Of a stretch of DNA of 64,000 nt, positions 55,105 through 64,000 are shown in pieces. A program made the translations under genes and the position numbers. This stretch comes from Paramagnetospirillum magneticum AMB-1. GTDB taxonomy: Bacteria > Pseudomonadota > Alphaproteobacteria > Rhodospirillales > Magnetospirillaceae. The notes below the pieces were generated by a model, which ran no database searches, was not told where the DNA came from, and was given only the letters and a program-made list of their open reading frames with translations. The DNA lies in NCBI RefSeq assembly GCF_000009985.1, contig NC_007626.1, positions 2,164,011-2,228,010 of the forward strand. The letters are read 5' to 3'. Position 1 is the stretch's first letter, and the number at the start of each line of letters is the position of its first letter.

Positions 55105-55950
55105 TTAAGCTACTCTCCGGGCCTGCTGATCGGTTTGGTTGATGGTGTTCCAGTAGACCACGGCGGGGGTCCTTCCGCCATGGGCGGCGTGGGGCCGTTT
55201 GTGGTTGTAGAAGGTGATCCAGGGTCCGATCCCGGCCCTTGCTTGCGAGCCGGTTTCCCAGGCATGGAGATAGACGCATTCGTATTTTAGGGACCGCCAC
55301 AGGCGCTCGATAAAGACGTTGTCGATGCAACGGCCCTTGCCGTCCATGGAGATGCGGGTTCCGGCCCGCTTCAGCCGGTCGATCCAGGCGAAGGATGTAA
55401 ACTGGCTGCCCTGGTCGGTGTTCATGATCTCCGGCGGGCCGAAGCGCAGGATGGCCTCGTTGAGCACCTCGACGCAGAAGTCGGCCTCGAGCGTGTTGGA
55501 GATGCGCCAGGCCAGCACTTTCCGGGTGGCCCAGTCCATGATGGCGATCAGATAAAGGAATCCCCGGCGCATGGGCAGATAGGTGATGTCGGCGCACCAG
55601 ACCTGATTGGGCCGGTCGATCCGCAGGCCCCGCAGCAGGTAGGGATAGGTCTTGTGGCCCTTGGCGGGCTTGCTGGTGTTGGGCTTCTGGTAGATCGGCA
55701 TCAGGCCCATGAGCCGCATCAGCCGCCGGACGCGCTTGACGTTGACCGGGTGGCCCTCGTTCTGGAGATGCCAAGCCATCTGACGGACACCATAGAACGG
55801 CGTTTCCAGGAATTGGCGGTCGATCAACCGCATCAGCTCCAGGTTTGCCTCCGTCTCGCCCAAGGGCTCGTAATAGAACGATGATCGCGCAATGGACAGC
55901 AGGTGGCACTGGGCGCCGATCGACAGCGCCGGGTGTTTGGGCTCGATCAT
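55105..55950 (-). CDS. IS3-family transposase OrfB (DDE catalytic domain)
   Basis: About 281 residues from the ATG at 55950. The integrase core has WCADITYL (D), NTDQGSQF (D) and IERLWRSLKYE (E), the DDE triad, preceded by an HTH_21-like RVRRLMRLMGL region. The frame is -1 relative to OrfA and open upstream to 56127, so an OrfAB fusion can form by frameshifting at the T6G heptamer. Appears intact. Confidence 0.92.
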   Translation of the reverse strand: MIEPKHPALSIGAQCHLLSIARSSFYYEPLGETEANLELMRLIDRQFLETPFYGVRQMAWHLQNEGHPVNVKRVRRLMRLMGLMPIYQKPNTSKPAKGHKTYPYLLRGLRIDRPNQVWCADITYLPMRRGFLYLIAIMDWATRKVLAWRISNTLEADFCVEVLNEAILRFGPPEIMNTDQGSQFTSFAWIDRLKRAGTRISMDGKGRCIDNVFIERLWRSLKYECVYLHAWETGSQARAGIGPWITFYNHKRPHAAHGGRTPAVVYWNTINQTDQQARRVA

Positions 55951-55958
55951 GGTCCGCC

Positions 55959-56252
55959 TCACTTGCCGGTCCACGGCTTGAGCTTTCGAGACAAAAAATC
56001 GTTGGCCACGGCCAGCTCCCCGATCTTGGCGTGCAGGGATCGCACCGTATCCTCGTCCACCTCGGCCTTCTTCTTGGCCCCGCGTTCGAAGATCTCCGCC
56101 GCCCCGTCCAGCAGGGACTTCTTCCATTGATGGATCATGGTCGGATGGACGCCATAGGCCGACGCCAATTCCGATACCGTCCGCTCGCCCTTCAGCGCCT
56201 CAAGGGCGACACGCGCCTTGAAGGCCGCGTCATGGTTCCTGCGCTTCGACAT
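55959..56252 (-). CDS. IS3-family transposase OrfA (helix-turn-helix)
   Basis: 97 residues. The HTH (TVSELASAYGVHPTMIHQWK) binds the IS ends and a leucine-zipper-like segment follows. Near its end the codons GAT TTT TTG (minus strand, A6 on plus at 55993-55998) form a T-TTT-TTG slippery heptamer in the right register for -1 frameshifting into OrfB. Confidence 0.92.
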   Translation of the reverse strand: MSKRRNHDAAFKARVALEALKGERTVSELASAYGVHPTMIHQWKKSLLDGAAEIFERGAKKKAEVDEDTVRSLHAKIGELAVANDFLSRKLKPWTGK

Positions 56253-56332
56253 CTCTGATCTCCTCGTAGTTGGGGATCAGCAAACATCAGATCGTAGCTT
56301 CCGTCAGTGTCCAATTTCCGGGGAGTAGCTCA

Positions 56333-57601
56333 GATGGCAATGCTCCGGCACTCAAGGAAGTGCTGGAGTTTGTCCGCTTAAAGGACAGCATCAGCCAGAA
56401 AGTCATCCTGCACGACCTGATCGAAGGTCGATTTGGCAAACGCCCCTACGGTTGGCCGGAATGGGAAGTGGTACTTCTGGTCGCCCGGTTGGTCGTGGCC
56501 GGTGAACTCAGCATGTCCATGGATGGGGCATTGTTGACCCGCGACAAGATTTTTGAACAGGTGAAGACGCCCAACAAGTGGCGAAGCATCATCGTAATCA
56601 AGCGGCAGACGGTTGATGCCGCCCTGCTCCAACAATCCCGGAATCTCGGGAAATCCGTGTTTTCCAAGATGGGGCCGGACGGCGAAGACGCACTCTATGG
56701 CTTCCTGCGGGAACAGTGCGAAAAGTGGCAGGCCAACCTCAGCGGTTATCTGAAATTGGCCGAAACCGGCAAATATCCGGGCAAGGATGCCATCGACGCC
56801 GGTCTGAAGCTTCTGAAGCTCATCCTGGCGGAGAAGGACAGCTACGGCTTCATCCAGAAATTCGTCACCCTGAAGGCGGAGTTTCAAAATCTATCCGACG
56901 ACGTAAGTGATCTCGACACCTTCTACGGCACCCAGCAGCCAGTTTGGGAATTGCTGGGTAGGAAGTACGCTGAGTTCGTCGTCAATCGGAAGGAACTCGA
57001 CCACAACCCCGATGCGGCGGCGGCCTTGCATCAGATGGAATCCATTTTGGGTCATGCCGCCCCCTATCCGTTGATCAAGGACATCAGCGGCTTGGTCAGC
57101 AAGGTCACGGCCATCAATGATGCCCTGGTGGTCAAACGTCGCAGCCACGCCCTGGAAAAGATCGATCAGCACGTCTCCGAAGTGAAGGAAGCCCTCGACC
57201 ATATCGCGGCACCGCCTGATCTCAGAAACAGGTGCCTGAAGGAACTTCAAAAGCTTCGTCAGATCGCCGAGACGCAAACCAGCATCGCCCACATTCATCA
57301 GGCTGTCACAGACGCCATCGAGGCAAAAGATGATGCCCTGGATGTCATTGACCGCTATGTGCCGCCCAAACCAGCCGCTCCGACGCCACCGCCGGTTACT
57401 CCTGGTACCGGTGGTGCAGAACCCACAAAGACCAAAGCAGAACCTCCGCCGCCGATCTTCAAGAAGCCGCGTGTGGTACGGCCTGCCGAAATGAAATCGG
57501 GCTACCTGAAGACCCAGGCCGATGTGGATGCGTTCCTCGGAAAACTGCGGAAGGAACTTGAAGCCGCCCTGGCCGCTGAAGAACCCATTGAAATTCGCTG
57601 A
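56333..57601 (+). pseudogene. brxC: BREX ATPase BrxC, 3' part
   Basis: About 421 residues that complete BrxC (total about 1,210 when rejoined, the usual length). It continues GNAPALKEVLEFVRLKD in the frame left at 55065. Removing the IS and one GAT copy gives an uninterrupted gene. The C-terminus has long helices, a Pro-rich linker (PPKPAAPTPPPV) and a terminal helical domain. On its own it has no ribosome site, so separate expression is doubtful. It ends 15 bp before pglX. Confidence 0.92.
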
Positions 57602-57616
57602 TCGGACGAGCTTGCC

Positions 57617-60600
57617 ATGAACCGCAATAAGCTGAAGACCTATGCCCCCAAGGCTCGTCGCGACTTCATCGCGGCGGTAACCGCCCGAGCCATCAAGTTC
57701 GGCATCAGCAAGGACGCGATTGAACCCGTACAGGTGCAGGGGAATATCGCCCTGATTGCAGGGCAGGCCCATCCCAGAAAGGTAGCCGATCAGCGGTTAA
57801 AGCTTGAAGCACGGGTCAAGACCCGAGGGTTCGAGCAGGTCATGGAGGAAGCCGCCTATACGTGGTTCAACCGCTTCGCCGCGATCCGCTACATGGAGGT
57901 CCACGGCTACCTCGACCATGGCTACCGAGTTCTGAGCCACCCTGAAGGCAAGGCAACACCGGAAATCGTCGAACATGCCCAGCACCTTGATCTGCCGGGT
58001 CTGGATAAGGAAAAGGTCATCGAGTTGAAGCTCGATGGGACCAAGGAGGGTGACCTTTATCGGATGCTGCTGATGGCACAGTGCAATGCACTGAATTCCG
58101 CCATGCCCTTCCTGTTCGAGCGAATTGACGACGAAACCGAACTGCTGCTGCCCGATAACCTGCTGCACTCGGATTCCGTCATTCGCCAGATGGTCATTGA
58201 AATCGAGGAAGCAGATTGGCAAGAGATCGAGATCATCGGCTGGCTGTATCAGTTCTATATCTCGGAAAAGAAGGATCAGGTCATCGGCAAGGTGGTCAAG
58301 TCCGAGGACATTCCCGCCGCCACCCAGCTTTTCACGCCGAACTGGATCGTGAAATACATGGTCCAGAACACCCTTGGTGCCAAATGGCTGGCGACCTATC
58401 CGCAGTCGGGCATCCGGGCGAAGATGGAGTTCTACATTGAACCTGCCGAGCAAACCGATGGGGTGAATACCAAACTGGCCGAGATCACCCCGAAGGAACT
58501 GAACCCCGAGGAAATTACCTTCCTCGACCCCGCCTGCGGGTCGGGCCACATCCTGGTGGAAGCCTACGACCTGTTCAAAGACATCTACCTGGAACGCGGC
58601 TATGTGCTGCGGGACGTGCCGCGTCTGATCCTTGAGAAGAACCTGTTCGGCTTGGACGTCGATGACCGTGCTGCCCAGATGGCGGCGTTCGCCCTACTGA
58701 TGAAGGCTCGGAATGACGACAGAAGGATACTCGAAAAACATCAGAAAATGAATGTTAAGAGCATTTTATCAAGCAAAAAATTAAATATCGATGATCAAAA
58801 AATCGCATCTGACAGCAATAAGTTCGAGCTTATTCCAAGCGATGATCTTCTGCCAGAAACTATCCAGCAGCCGATGTTGTCTATGTCTGCCGCCACAGCA
58901 ACGCAAACTCTAGCGGAGTTGGTAGCCATATTCCGCGATGCTGACTCCATTGGTTCGCTGACAAAAATTCCAGAGAGACTGCTGAAGCGGCTACCAATTT
59001 TGAGGAATCTTGCTGAAAAGCAACTTCTATCGCGTGATCGCCTGGAAGACAGCTTGGCGGCAAAATCTGCTTTTTTCGCACTAAAGTTAATTGATCAAGC
59101 TGAAACACTTTCTATGCATTTTGACTGCGTTGCCGCAAACCCTCCTTATATTGGCAATAGGGCTGGGATGAATGACACAATTAAGCAATACGCACAGGAC
59201 TATTTTAACAATGCACGGGGCGATACGTTTTCCATGTTCGTAGCACGCGGACTTGAATTTTGCCGCACTGGCTATATGAGTATGGTAACGCTTGATAGCT
59301 GGCTCACACTGTCCACATACGAATATTTTCGAAGCGATATACTTAACAATTCAACAATACTTTCTCTCGCCCATATGCCTTACGAGGGTAAAAAGCCAAC
59401 AGCAATGGGCATAAACTTTGGAGTTGCATGCTTCACGCTGCGGGGTGTGTGCAGTAAATATATGGGGTATTTTATCCGGCAGAGGTATGTTGATTTAATC
59501 GGTGATGGATCGCTAAAGTCTTTATCTGCGTTTACTGGGCTTGGAAAGCGAATTGATGGCGGTCAATTCTTAAATGCTCCCGCTAACGCAATTGTTTACG
59601 GACTGTCAGATCAGGGTCGTCGGAAATTGTTTTCTGCAACCCCGCTTAGGGATTTAGTCGATGCCAGAGAAGGGATGGCAACGGCTGGCAATGACCGCTT
59701 CCTACGGTGGTGGCATGAGGTTCCTTACGGGAACATTGCCTTTAATATTAATAGCGGTACCGAGGCGGTAGAATCTGGCTCCAAGTGGTTTCCCTATAAC
59801 AAGGGCGGAGAGTATAAAAGGTGGTTTGGGAACATTGGTTTGATCGTAAATTGGGAAAATGATGGTCTGGAAATTAAGGGAAACATCGACCCCATAACGC
59901 AGAGGGTTAGATCGCACAACTACAATGGCGACTATGCTTTTTTACCTGGGCTTACATGGACTTCTATGAGCAGCAAGGGGACGGCAGCACGCATAATGCC
60001 AAATGGATTTATGTTCGACGCAAAAGGACCAATGGCATTTGGCAGTCAAGAAACAATTAATTTTGCCGCTGCCCTCATGAACAGTGTAGTTGGGAGATTT
60101 TTCTTGTCGTCTCTTTCCGCGACTAAAGACTTCAAAATAGGGCATATTTTGGCACTACCTGTTGAGAAAAGTATGATTTCAAAAAATAGCATTCACGAAT
60201 ATGTGAATGAGTTATGGGGGCTTGCTAAAAATGAATGGGCAAGCTTTGAGACATCTTGGGAATTCCAATCTCCACCTCTCATAAGCGGACATTGTATTAA
60301 GAATGCATTTGTGGAATGGCAAGCAAAGTGCCATCGGTCATATTCAAGATCAGGTGAATTGCAACGACACGTAGACGAAGAACTAGTTGACGAATACGGG
60401 CTTGCAGAGGAGCTTGGCGACAAATATGAATCTGGTGAGATCACTTTATACATTGGCGATAACCAGAGCGACGTATTTTGGCTGGCTTCATATTCAATCG
60501 GCTGCATGATGGGTCGCTACAGCCTGGATGAGCCTGGGCTGATTTACGCAAACAGTGGCAATGTCGGCTTCGATCCCAGCCGCTACACCACCTTCCCCGC

Positions 60601-61213
60601 TGACGATGACGGCATCGTTCCGATTATGCAGGCCGATTGGTTCGATGACGATGCCACCAACCGCGTCGTCGAATTCATCAAGGTCGCTTGGTCGCCCGAG
60701 ACTCTGGCTGAAAACCTGAAATTCGTTGCCGACAGCCTGGGGACGAAGAGCGGTGAAACGCCCATCGACACCATCCGCCGCTATCTCAGCACCGACTTTT
60801 TCAAGGACCATCTGAAGACCTACAAGAAGCGTCCGATCTACTGGCTATTCAGCAGCGGCAAGGAAAAGGCGTTCGAGGCGTTGGTCTACCTGCACCGGTA
60901 TAACGAAGGCACCTTGTCACGAATGCGGATGGAATATGTCACGCCGCTCCAGGGGCGGATCGCATCAAAGATCGATCAGCTTGGTCGGGACATTGATGCC
61001 GCCGCCAGCACCGCCGCCCAGAACAAGCTGCGGAAGGAGCAGGAGAAGCTGAAAAAGCAGCAAGCCGAACTGGTCAAGTTCGATGAGGAACTCCGGCATT
61101 ATGCCGACATGCGGATCAAGCTTGATCTCGATGACGGTGTGAAAGTGAATTATGGAAAATTCGGCACCCTACTTGCCGAGACGAAGGCGATAACGGGCGG
61201 TTCGGAGGAGTAG
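57617..61213 (+). CDS. pglX: BREX adenine-specific DNA methyltransferase PglX
   Basis: 1,198 residues, type 1 PglX. SAM-binding motif I is FLDPACGSG (residues 302-310) and catalytic motif IV is NPPY (residues 508-511). The N-terminal domain, central target-recognition region and C-terminal coiled coil (KLRKEQEKLKKQQAELVKF) are all present. PglX methylates the host at a BREX-specific site, marking self. The coding DNA from about 58715 to 60530 is far AT-richer than both ends, as if the central recognition module came from elsewhere. Apparently intact, unlike brxC. Confidence 0.95.
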   Translation: MNRNKLKTYAPKARRDFIAAVTARAIKFGISKDAIEPVQVQGNIALIAGQAHPRKVADQRLKLEARVKTRGFEQVMEEAAYTWFNRFAAIRYMEVHGYLDHGYRVLSHPEGKATPEIVEHAQHLDLPGLDKEKVIELKLDGTKEGDLYRMLLMAQCNALNSAMPFLFERIDDETELLLPDNLLHSDSVIRQMVIEIEEADWQEIEIIGWLYQFYISEKKDQVIGKVVKSEDIPAATQLFTPNWIVKYMVQNTLGAKWLATYPQSGIRAKMEFYIEPAEQTDGVNTKLAEITPKELNPEEITFLDPACGSGHILVEAYDLFKDIYLERGYVLRDVPRLILEKNLFGLDVDDRAAQMAAFALLMKARNDDRRILEKHQKMNVKSILSSKKLNIDDQKIASDSNKFELIPSDDLLPETIQQPMLSMSAATATQTLAELVAIFRDADSIGSLTKIPERLLKRLPILRNLAEKQLLSRDRLEDSLAAKSAFFALKLIDQAETLSMHFDCVAANPPYIGNRAGMNDTIKQYAQDYFNNARGDTFSMFVARGLEFCRTGYMSMVTLDSWLTLSTYEYFRSDILNNSTILSLAHMPYEGKKPTAMGINFGVACFTLRGVCSKYMGYFIRQRYVDLIGDGSLKSLSAFTGLGKRIDGGQFLNAPANAIVYGLSDQGRRKLFSATPLRDLVDAREGMATAGNDRFLRWWHEVPYGNIAFNINSGTEAVESGSKWFPYNKGGEYKRWFGNIGLIVNWENDGLEIKGNIDPITQRVRSHNYNGDYAFLPGLTWTSMSSKGTAARIMPNGFMFDAKGPMAFGSQETINFAAALMNSVVGRFFLSSLSATKDFKIGHILALPVEKSMISKNSIHEYVNELWGLAKNEWASFETSWEFQSPPLISGHCIKNAFVEWQAKCHRSYSRSGELQRHVDEELVDEYGLAEELGDKYESGEITLYIGDNQSDVFWLASYSIGCMMGRYSLDEPGLIYANSGNVGFDPSRYTTFPADDDGIVPIMQADWFDDDATNRVVEFIKVAWSPETLAENLKFVADSLGTKSGETPIDTIRRYLSTDFFKDHLKTYKKRPIYWLFSSGKEKAFEALVYLHRYNEGTLSRMRMEYVTPLQGRIASKIDQLGRDIDAAASTAAQNKLRKEQEKLKKQQAELVKFDEELRHYADMRIKLDLDDGVKVNYGKFGTLLAETKAITGGSEE

Positions 61214-61987
61214 GAACGCAATGGCACAAGAACAGCAAATCAAGCAATTTCTTGAACTGTGCGTGGCCTGTACGGCAACGCCCGTTGATCAAATCGTAAG
61301 CCACCGGGACTGGGGAAAAATTAATTTTGAGGCTGGTCGTGGCGACCTTGAGCGAATGCAGTCGATATTAAATCACTTTAAAGTGCTTCCGTTAGAGCCG
61401 CTTCCAGACTCCGTTCTGGTTGACTTAATTCAGGTGACGACACCAATAAAAGCGGCTTTGGATCAGTTTTCTGCTTTTACAATCGAACAGCAAGACCCGT
61501 CGCAGGTTCGTTTGAACATACTCCAGAATACCAAAGGGGTTGTAGACCAGCTTTACCTCAAAGCTCATCTTTGGATTCCATTCCTTGCGTATCAAAAAGG
61601 TGATGTTCAACGAAATATTGATCAGCTATCAAGATCAGTTGTTGAGGCTAATGGAATTGTTAGCTCTGCGAAGGGAGATATAGAGGGGAAATACGAGGAA
61701 ATACGAACAATTATTGCTGCTGCCAGAGAGGCCTCTGCGAGTGTTGGTGTTGCTCATTTTACCGGTGATTTCTCTGATGAAGCCAATTCATTGGCGTCTT
61801 CGGCAAAAAACTGGCTTATTGCAACCGGTTTATGTGCGGTAATTACGCTCGTTACGGCTTTCTATATGATGTCGAATGGGTTGCCTTCTGATGCAAAGGC
61901 AGCACAAATTATCCAGCACGCCACTTCAAAAGTTGTGATTCTCGGCCTTCTCTTTGCTGCGACCATTTGGCTTGGCCGCATCTATAA

Positions 61988-62926
61988 GAGTCCGTCCGTG
62001 AAGTTTCCTATGATTTCCGGTGTCTTGCTATCCTTCGCAGCATGAGGCGGATCATGGCGAGGCGAAGAAACGCCAGCGCCATCCTGGCGAGATTCTCGAA
62101 GTCCTTGGCGAGACGGCGACAACGCCCCAGCCACCCGAAGGTGCGCTCAACGATCCACCGCTTTGGCAGAACTTCGAACCCCTTGGCGGTGTCGGAGCGT
62201 TTGACGATTTCCAGGTGCCACGCCCCGAGTGCGCGGACGGCTGCCGCGGTGGCGGCCCCCTGGTAGCCGCCATCAGCGAACACCCGAACGATGAAGGGGA
62301 AGAGGCGCCGGACCTCCTTGAGGACCGGCAATCCGCCATCACGATCCTGGACATCGGCCGGTTGGACATGAGCCGCGAGGATCAAGCCAAGCGTATCGAC
62401 GACGATGTGCCGCTTCTTGCCTTTGACCTTCTTCCCAGCGTCGTAGCCCGATGGATCAATCCGCGCCCCCCTTTTTCCGCGCCCTTGACGCTCTGGCTGT
62501 CTATGATCGCCGCCGTCGGGCTGGCTTCTTTGCCGGAGAGTTCCCGCACCTCGATGAACAGGGCGTGATGGAGGCGTGCCAGCGTGCCATCCCATTCCCA
62601 CAGCCCAAGATATTCATGCACCGTGCTTTTGGGCGGCAGGTCCGTGGGCAATGCTCGCCACTGGCAACCGGTCATCAACACGTAGAAGATCCCATTCACC
62701 ACTTCACGAAGATCCACCGTTCGCTGGCGCCCGCCGCGCTTTGCCGGTGGGATCAGCGGCGCCACCAGCGACCATTCCTCATCCGTCAGATCACTTGGAT
62801 AGCGAAGTCCGCTCCGCTCATAGAGCCGTCGGTTGTCCTTGGTCCACATGGCGCCCCCAGCATTTCTCTGGAGACCCATGGAATCATAACCGATTCACCT
62901 GATTCAAGAACCTTCCGGACGGCCTC
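61988..62926 (-). mobile_element. IS5-family (IS1031-like) insertion sequence
   Basis: 939 bp. Ends start GAGTCCGTCCGTGAAG (61988) and, inverted, GAGGCCGTCCGGAAGG (62926), imperfect inverted repeats. The target TAA is duplicated at 61985-61987 and 62927-62929, matching the TNA preference of the IS1031 group. It contains two overlapping transposase frames on the minus strand. Confidence 0.92.
62008..62849 (-). CDS. IS5-family transposase in two frames (programmed -1 shift)
   Basis: Frame 1 (from 62849, MWTKDNRRLYERSG) holds the DUF4096-type N-terminal domain and the first Asp in IIDSQSVKG. Frame 2, to 62008, holds FADGGYQG (second Asp) and ERTFGWLGRCRRL (Glu). Frame 2 is -1 to frame 1, and an A5G6 run (62466-62476 on plus as C6T5) at the switch is a classic slippery site. 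A GTG/ATG further up (62879) could extend frame 1 by ten residues. The fused protein would be a complete DDE transposase. Confidence 0.9.
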
Positions 62927-63179
62927 TAAAGCAACAATGCACCAAGTAGTTGCTAATAGACATCGAGCTAACGCACTCAAAACATTCCAGGCATTTGTGA
63001 AGGCCACAGATGATGAGTCTGCCAGAGATGCTGTTCTTATGGAAACTACACGCTCAATCTTTGCATTGACGCATTCAGGCTATATTGATTCGGGCGATGT
63101 TTCTGCTGAGGGCGGCATGAAAATTGTTGAGATGGTAAAGAACGTCTCGCAGGCGGCTTCAAAGTGATGTCGAAATCAA

Positions 63180-64000
63180 ATGGATAAGATTATCGACGCA
63201 CTTTCATCGCTTTACGGTGAAGGCAATCGCATCGTGTTTTGGAACGACCCCGACCGGGAGTTCGAGGAATCCCTTTCCTCGCTCGGTCTAGACGGGGTGA
63301 CCCTCCTGCGTGCCGATCAGATGCCTGGGCTTGAAGCCAAAATTCGGATGGAGCGGGAACAGCCCGAGAGCCGGTTCCTGGTCTATTCGGCGACCCATGT
63401 ACCGCTGCCGTCCGAGGACTGGCTCTTGGATATCCGCCTATACAGCCGGACCTTCCGGGCTGATCGGGCTTCGATCATTCTTGGTGAATTGGGCCTGCAA
63501 GAACAATCCCTGCATTCACATCTCCAGGCCCGTGCCAAATTCCTTGGCAGCAAGGACCGTCTGACAAGATTGAAGAAGCTGGTTCAGCCGACAGATTCGA
63601 TCCGTGATCTGGACCGCAAGATGCTGGCGGTGGTGACCAAGGTCGATCAACCGGAATTTCTCGGCATTCTCACCGCTCTCTACCATGCCATTCCCGACTC
63701 CGACCTGGATGCCCTGCCACCCGCCTGGGACGAGATTGAAAAGTACGACCTATCGGAATCCTTCTGGTCCATGGTGCAGGGGCAATTTGGATATTCCGAG
63801 AATTCTCCGACGCTGAAGAATCTGCTGATCCGCCTGATGGTCAGCGATTTTGCCCATTCGATCACGGCGGAACTTCCTGCGGCCTTGGCTCACCTGATGC
63901 TGCCCAGGCTGTTCCTATCCAGTGCATCGGTCTGCCTTTCCCAGTGGCGAGACAGCAATTCACGCAGCGACAGTTATGACCGGCTGTCCAAGATGGTCGG
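63180..64000 (+). CDS. pglZ: BREX alkaline-phosphatase-like protein PglZ (3' partial)
   Basis: The first 273 codons are in the window. MDKIIDALSSLY, RIVFWNDPDREFEESL and FLVYSATHVPLPSEDWLLDIRLYS are the type 1 PglZ N-terminus. The phosphatase-like domain expected later is beyond the end. It starts 12 bp after the accessory gene, with a weak ribosome site, and composition returns to the GC level of brxAB. brxL, usually last in type 1 operons, should follow outside the window. Confidence 0.93.
   Translation, partial: MDKIIDALSSLYGEGNRIVFWNDPDREFEESLSSLGLDGVTLLRADQMPGLEAKIRMEREQPESRFLVYSATHVPLPSEDWLLDIRLYSRTFRADRASIILGELGLQEQSLHSHLQARAKFLGSKDRLTRLKKLVQPTDSIRDLDRKMLAVVTKVDQPEFLGILTALYHAIPDSDLDALPPAWDEIEKYDLSESFWSMVQGQFGYSENSPTLKNLLIRLMVSDFAHSITAELPAALAHLMLPRLFLSSASVCLSQWRDSNSRSDSYDRLSKMV

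Larger units (their letters stand above)
55066..56332 (-). mobile_element. IS3-family insertion sequence in brxC
   Basis: 1,267 bp. Terminal inverted repeats share TGAGCTACTCCCC at 55066-55078 and, inverted, 56320-56332, with TTGGACA conserved further in. The host triplet GAT is duplicated (55063-55065 and 56333-56335), as usual for IS3. It carries overlapping orfA/orfB on the minus strand. GC content is that of the chromosome, higher than the island around it, so it probably hopped in from the host genome. Confidence 0.95.
61221..63167 (+). pseudogene. Two-TM accessory protein in the BREX operon, interrupted by an IS
   Basis: A 334-residue gene when the IS (61988-62926) and one TAA duplication are removed; the join reads GRIYK-ATMHQVV in frame. 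The N-terminal about 190 residues are helical/coiled coil. Two membrane helices follow (about 195-217 WLIATGLCAVITLVTAFYM and 233-252 VVILGLLFAATIWLG). The cytoplasmic C-terminus contains NRHRANALKTFQAFVKA and RDAVLMETTRSIF. The start has GGAGGAGTAGGA upstream and lies 7 bp after pglX; the stop is 12 bp before pglZ. This is not a core BREX gene. The C-terminal pattern recurs in defence-associated membrane proteins. Function unknown; AT-rich codon use like the centre of pglX. Confidence 0.8.

Noticed and set aside
46580..64000. Prophage
   Set aside because: There is an integrase and small genes but no capsid, terminase, portal or lysis genes; the cargo is BREX defence.
1..64000. tRNA or rRNA genes
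   Set aside because: No cloverleaf with a GTTCGA-type T-loop and no rRNA-like stretch was recognised by eye; a tRNAscan run would be decisive.

Overview
The window reads as chromosome of a GC-rich alphaproteobacterium, most likely a Magnetospirillum-like member of the Rhodospirillales. This is inferred from codon use, anaerobic aromatic metabolism, many PAS/Cache sensor kinases and an HU/PurC background; nothing in the window fixes the species. The first 41 bases are not genomic: they are a slightly degraded pUC/M13 polylinker (HindIII-SphI-PstI-SalI in order) fused to the insert.

Layout. (1) 43-9846: a giant secreted RTX/VCBS-type adhesin lacking its 5' end, closed by a perfect 12-bp terminator. 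(2) 9.9-16.3 kb: Ser/Thr kinase, orphan flagellar-rod-like protein, deoxyribosyltransferase-like protein, two sensor kinases (one with a c-type heme domain), ArfB, and a DUF1476-like protein. (3) 16.4-20.2 kb: sulfate ABC importer sbp-cysT-cysW-cysA, with cysA broken by two 1-base deletions. (4) 20.2-23.6 kb: a kinase, receiver and Cache-protein operon on the minus strand. (5) 23.8-35.7 kb: anaerobic aromatic block. It holds a PaaX-type repressor, a PadBCD-like molybdenum oxidoreductase (probable phenylacetyl-CoA oxidation), FdhD, a MarR repressor, three subunits of 4-hydroxybenzoyl-CoA reductase and an XdhC-like factor. (6) 35.8-46.4 kb: HU; a seven-gene minus-strand operon (aromatic/branched-chain-type ABC importer, aryl-CoA ligase, acyl-CoA dehydrogenase); purC; a CBS protein. 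Three 21-bp sites with the same half-site architecture link the MarR/hba promoter to the importer promoter 14 kb away.

(7) 46.58 kb to the end: a lower-GC genomic island inserted in radC, of which only the last 53 codons remain. It carries a divergent tyrosine recombinase, a minus-strand run of small genes (zinc ribbon, HicA-like, possible ArdB-like anti-restriction) and a type 1 BREX phage-defence operon: brxA, brxB, brxC, pglX, a two-TM accessory gene, and pglZ running off the window. brxC carries an IS3-family element (3-bp duplication GAT). The accessory gene carries an IS5/IS1031-like element (3-bp duplication TAA). In both cases the reading frame is restored exactly if the element and one duplication are removed. 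The middle third of pglX and the accessory gene are markedly AT-richer than their neighbours, suggesting modular exchange.

The most interesting items are the membrane accessory gene embedded in the BREX operon with its mosaic pglX, the shared 21-bp operator motif, the three phased A6 tracts upstream of the pad-like operon, and a 133-bp palindromic element that split the padC-padD overlap and is flanked by a 22-bp direct duplication.
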